From an uncultured Lachnospiraceae bacterium (GTDB taxonomy: Bacteria > Bacillota > Clostridia > Lachnospirales > Lachnospiraceae): DNA of 7,977 bases. Of this stretch, positions 6,539 to 7,977 are shown piece after piece (positions within the stretch are counted from its first letter, which is position 1; each line of letters begins with the position of its first letter). The notes beneath the pieces were generated by a model. The model searched no databases and was not told the DNA's origin. It was given only the letters and a program-made list of their open reading frames with translations. The stretch spans positions 1 through 7,977 of the forward strand of contig CALZPS010000061.1 of the NCBI GenBank assembly GCA_945827765.1. Direction: 5' to 3'. The position numbers and the translations under genes are program-made.

Positions 6539-6574
6539 AAATTCTACGGAAACCTGAAGGATTCCGTAGAATTT
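6539..6574 (-). terminator. 13-bp hairpin between dnaK and dnaJ, partial terminator or attenuator
   Basis: A perfect 13-bp stem (AAATTCTACGGAA 6539-6551 with TTCCGTAGAATTT 6562-6574) closes a 10-nt loop. On the minus strand the stem ends in ATTT and is followed by CTGTTACTG, an imperfect T-tract, so termination after dnaK should be partial. On the plus strand TTTATTGTTGTTT follows. Such a site would let dnaK be expressed above dnaJ from one heat-shock transcript. That role is inferred. Confidence 0.65.
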
Positions 6575-6589
6575 ATTGTTGTTTATCGG

Positions 6590-6621
6590 GGAGCACCTGA
6601 AATTTTTACACCGGGTACTCC
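6590..6621 (-). other. Imperfect stem-loop just after the dnaK stop
   Basis: GGAGCACC (6590-6597) and GGTACTCC (6614-6621) pair with one C-A mismatch around a 16-nt loop, 9 nt beyond the dnaK stop. No T-run follows on the minus strand, so it is more likely an mRNA 3'-end structure or processing site than a terminator. The rest of the 167-nt gap holds only the hairpin at 6539-6574, a 10-bp palindrome ACGATATCGT (6483-6492) and the dnaJ ribosome site. Confidence 0.4.
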
Positions 6622-6630
6622 GTTGGTGAC

Positions 6631-7977
6631 TTAAACTTCTTTGTAATCTCCGTCTACCACATCATCGCCCTGGAATCCTTCCGGTGCCGGACCTGCTTCC
6701 GGTGCCGGACCTGCCTGTGCACCTGCGCCGGCCTGCTCATACATCTTGGTGAACAGTTTCTGTGCGCTCTCCATCAATTTCTCTTTGGCAGCCTTGATTT
6801 CTGCCACCTGTGCCTCTGACGTGTCTTCCGGAGCAGATTTAGCCAGAAGGTCTTTCAGTGCCTGGCAGTCAGCCTCTACGGATGCCTTATCCGCTACATC
6901 CAGCTTGTCACCTACTTCTTTGATTGCTTTCTCGGTCTGGAATACCATAGCGTCTGCTTCATTTCTGGTATCAACAGCCTCTTTCCGTTTCTTGTCCTGT
7001 GCCTCGAACTCGGCAGCTTCTTTGACTGCTTTGTTGATATCATCATCAGACATATTGGAGCCTGCGGTAATCGTAATATGCTGCTCTTTTCCGGTTCCCA
7101 GATCTTTTGCGGATACATTTACGATACCATTGGCATCAATGTCAAAAGTAACCTCGATCTGCGGGATTCCACGCGGAGCCGGCGGAATACCATCCAGTCT
7201 GAACTGTCCGAGAGATTTGTTATCTCTTGCGAACTGTCTCTCACCCTGTACAACATTGATATCTACTGCAGTCTGGTTATCTGCTGCTGTAGAGAAAATC
7301 TGGCTCTTCTTGGTCGGAATCGTCGTGTTTCTCTCAATCAATCTGGTAGCTACGCCGCCCATGGTCTCGATGGACAAGGACAACGGAGTGACGTCCAGAA
7401 GAAGGATGTCTCCGGCACCTGCATCTCCTGCCAGCTTTCCACCCTGTACGGATGCGCCAAGTGCCACACACTCATCCGGGTTCAATGATTTGCTAGGCTC
7501 TTTTCCTGTCAGACGTTTCACTTCTTCCTGTACAGCCGGAATACGTGTAGAACCACCTACCAACAGTACCTGACCCAGCTCAGATGCAGAGATTCCGGCA
7601 TCGGATAATGCTCTTCTGACCGGTTCTGCAGTCTTTTCAACCAGATCATGTGTCAATTCGTCAAATTTTGCTCTGGTCAGATTCATATCAAAATGTTTCG
7701 GTCCCTCGGCAGTTGCCGTGATGAACGGAAGGTTGATATTCGTTGTAGTTGCGGAAGAAAGCTCTTTCTTTGCTTTCTCAGCAGCCTCTTTTAATCTCTG
7801 GATAGCCATCTTGTCGTTGGACAAATCCACGCCCTCTTTTGCCTTAAAGTCCGCAAGCATATAATCTGTCAGTTTCTGGTCAAAGTCATCTCCGCCCAGT
7901 CTGTTATTTCCTGCGGTAGAAAGTACCTCGATGACACCGTCGCCAATCTCGATAATGGAAACATCGAATGTACCGCC
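6631..7977 (-). CDS. dnaK: Chaperone protein DnaK (Hsp70), N-terminus beyond the window
   Basis: The C-terminal 448 residues of DnaK, the ATP-driven Hsp70 chaperone. The frame stays open to the right edge, so the ATG at 7860 is internal. The window starts inside the DLGGGTFD phosphate loop: codons 1-3 read GGT, and the Thr matches E. coli T199. Next come LGGDDFD, the VGGSTRIP motif (140-147 of the part seen), the interdomain linker [19 protein letters not shown] (190-208), the peptide-binding domain ([32 protein letters not shown]) and the helical lid ([21 protein letters not shown]). A Gly/Ala/Pro-rich tail ends in [11 protein letters not shown], as in many Clostridia. Roughly 170 N-terminal residues are missing. 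The tail contains an 18-bp tandem duplication. hrcA and grpE would be expected further right, outside the window. Confidence 0.98.
   Translation of the reverse strand, partial: GGTFDVSIIEIGDGVIEVLSTAGNNRLGGDDFDQKLTDYMLADFKAKEGVDLSNDKMAIQRLKEAAEKAKKELSSATTTNINLPFITATAEGPKHFDMNLTRAKFDELTHDLVEKTAEPVRRALSDAGISASELGQVLLVGGSTRIPAVQEEVKRLTGKEPSKSLNPDECVALGASVQGGKLAGDAGAGDILLLDVTPLSLSIETMGGVATRLIERNTTIPTKKSQIFSTAADNQTAVDINVVQGERQFARDNKSLGQFRLDGIPPAPRGIPQIEVTFDIDANGIVNVSAKDLGTGKEQHITITAGSNMSDDDINKAVKEAAEFEAQDKKRKEAVDTRNEADAMVFQTEKAIKEVGDKLDVADKASVEADCQALKDLLAKSAPEDTSEAQVAEIKAAKEKLMESAQKLFTKMYEQAGAGAQAGPAPEAGPAPEGFQGDDVVDGDYKEV
6679..6714 (-). repeat. Perfect 18-bp tandem duplication in the dnaK tail
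   Basis: TTCCGGTGCCGGACCTGC occurs twice in direct contact (6679-6696 and 6697-6714). Translated on the minus strand it gives two copies of a six-residue unit in the disordered tail ([12 protein letters not shown]). The identity at all 18 positions, third codon positions included, suggests a recent in-frame slippage or duplication event. Confidence 0.95.

Noticed and set aside
6464..6630. A CIRCE operator (TTAGCACTC-N9-GAGTGCTAA) near dnaJ
   Set aside because: I searched the gap by eye and found no matching inverted repeat. In Firmicutes CIRCE usually lies upstream of hrcA or groES, which are not in the window.
6746..7573. A 275-codon open frame on the plus strand, opposite dnaK
   Set aside because: Long antisense frames opposite hsp70/dnaK genes are a well-known effect of codon bias. 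The translation is Ser/Ala/Leu-rich without a recognisable domain, and dnaK itself is certain.

Overview
The window most likely comes from a draft or metagenomic assembly of a Gram-positive anaerobe of the Clostridia, probably a Lachnospiraceae-type gut bacterium. This rests on the dnaK-dnaJ pair with a Clostridia-like DnaK tail, a Firmicutes-style domain-inverted GH3 glycosidase, AI-2E and TraX family membrane proteins, and strong AGGAG-type ribosome sites. The genus cannot be fixed from the sequence. All genes except the first lie on the minus strand.

Layout, left to right. Bases 1-45 are not genomic: they are an Illumina Nextera i7 adapter ending in the Tn5 mosaic end, so this is a raw contig end. 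From base 46 the plus strand carries the 3' part of a GH3 glycosidase (Fn3-like domain followed by the catalytic barrel), ending at 1525. A pair of overlapping, mutually exclusive hairpins (1532-1592) separates it from the convergent minus-strand genes. Reading the minus strand from right to left, the genes are: dnaK (5'-truncated by the window edge), dnaJ, a TraX-family membrane protein, an AI-2E/PerM-family membrane protein, an Mrp/ApbC/NBP35-type Fe-S P-loop ATPase, and a histidine phosphatase.

How they work together. DnaK and DnaJ form the Hsp70 chaperone machine. A 13-bp hairpin between them may set their ratio. The traX start lies 2 nt after the dnaJ stop, so traX probably belongs to the chaperone transcript. 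The AI-2E gene has its own ribosome site and a possible promoter, and it is followed 21 nt later by mrp, whose transcript ends at a strong intrinsic terminator (2423-2457). The phosphatase has its own weak promoter candidate and a terminator. I see no functional link between the GH3 enzyme and the minus-strand genes.

This is mostly a conserved housekeeping neighbourhood. I found no CRISPR array, tRNA, rRNA, insertion sequence or phage gene, and no clearly novel system. No gene-free stretch exceeds 170 bases. The points most worth a second look are the adapter chimera, the antagonistic hairpin pair, the tight dnaJ-traX coupling, the 18-bp tandem duplication in the dnaK tail and the four-cysteine N-terminus of the Mrp protein.
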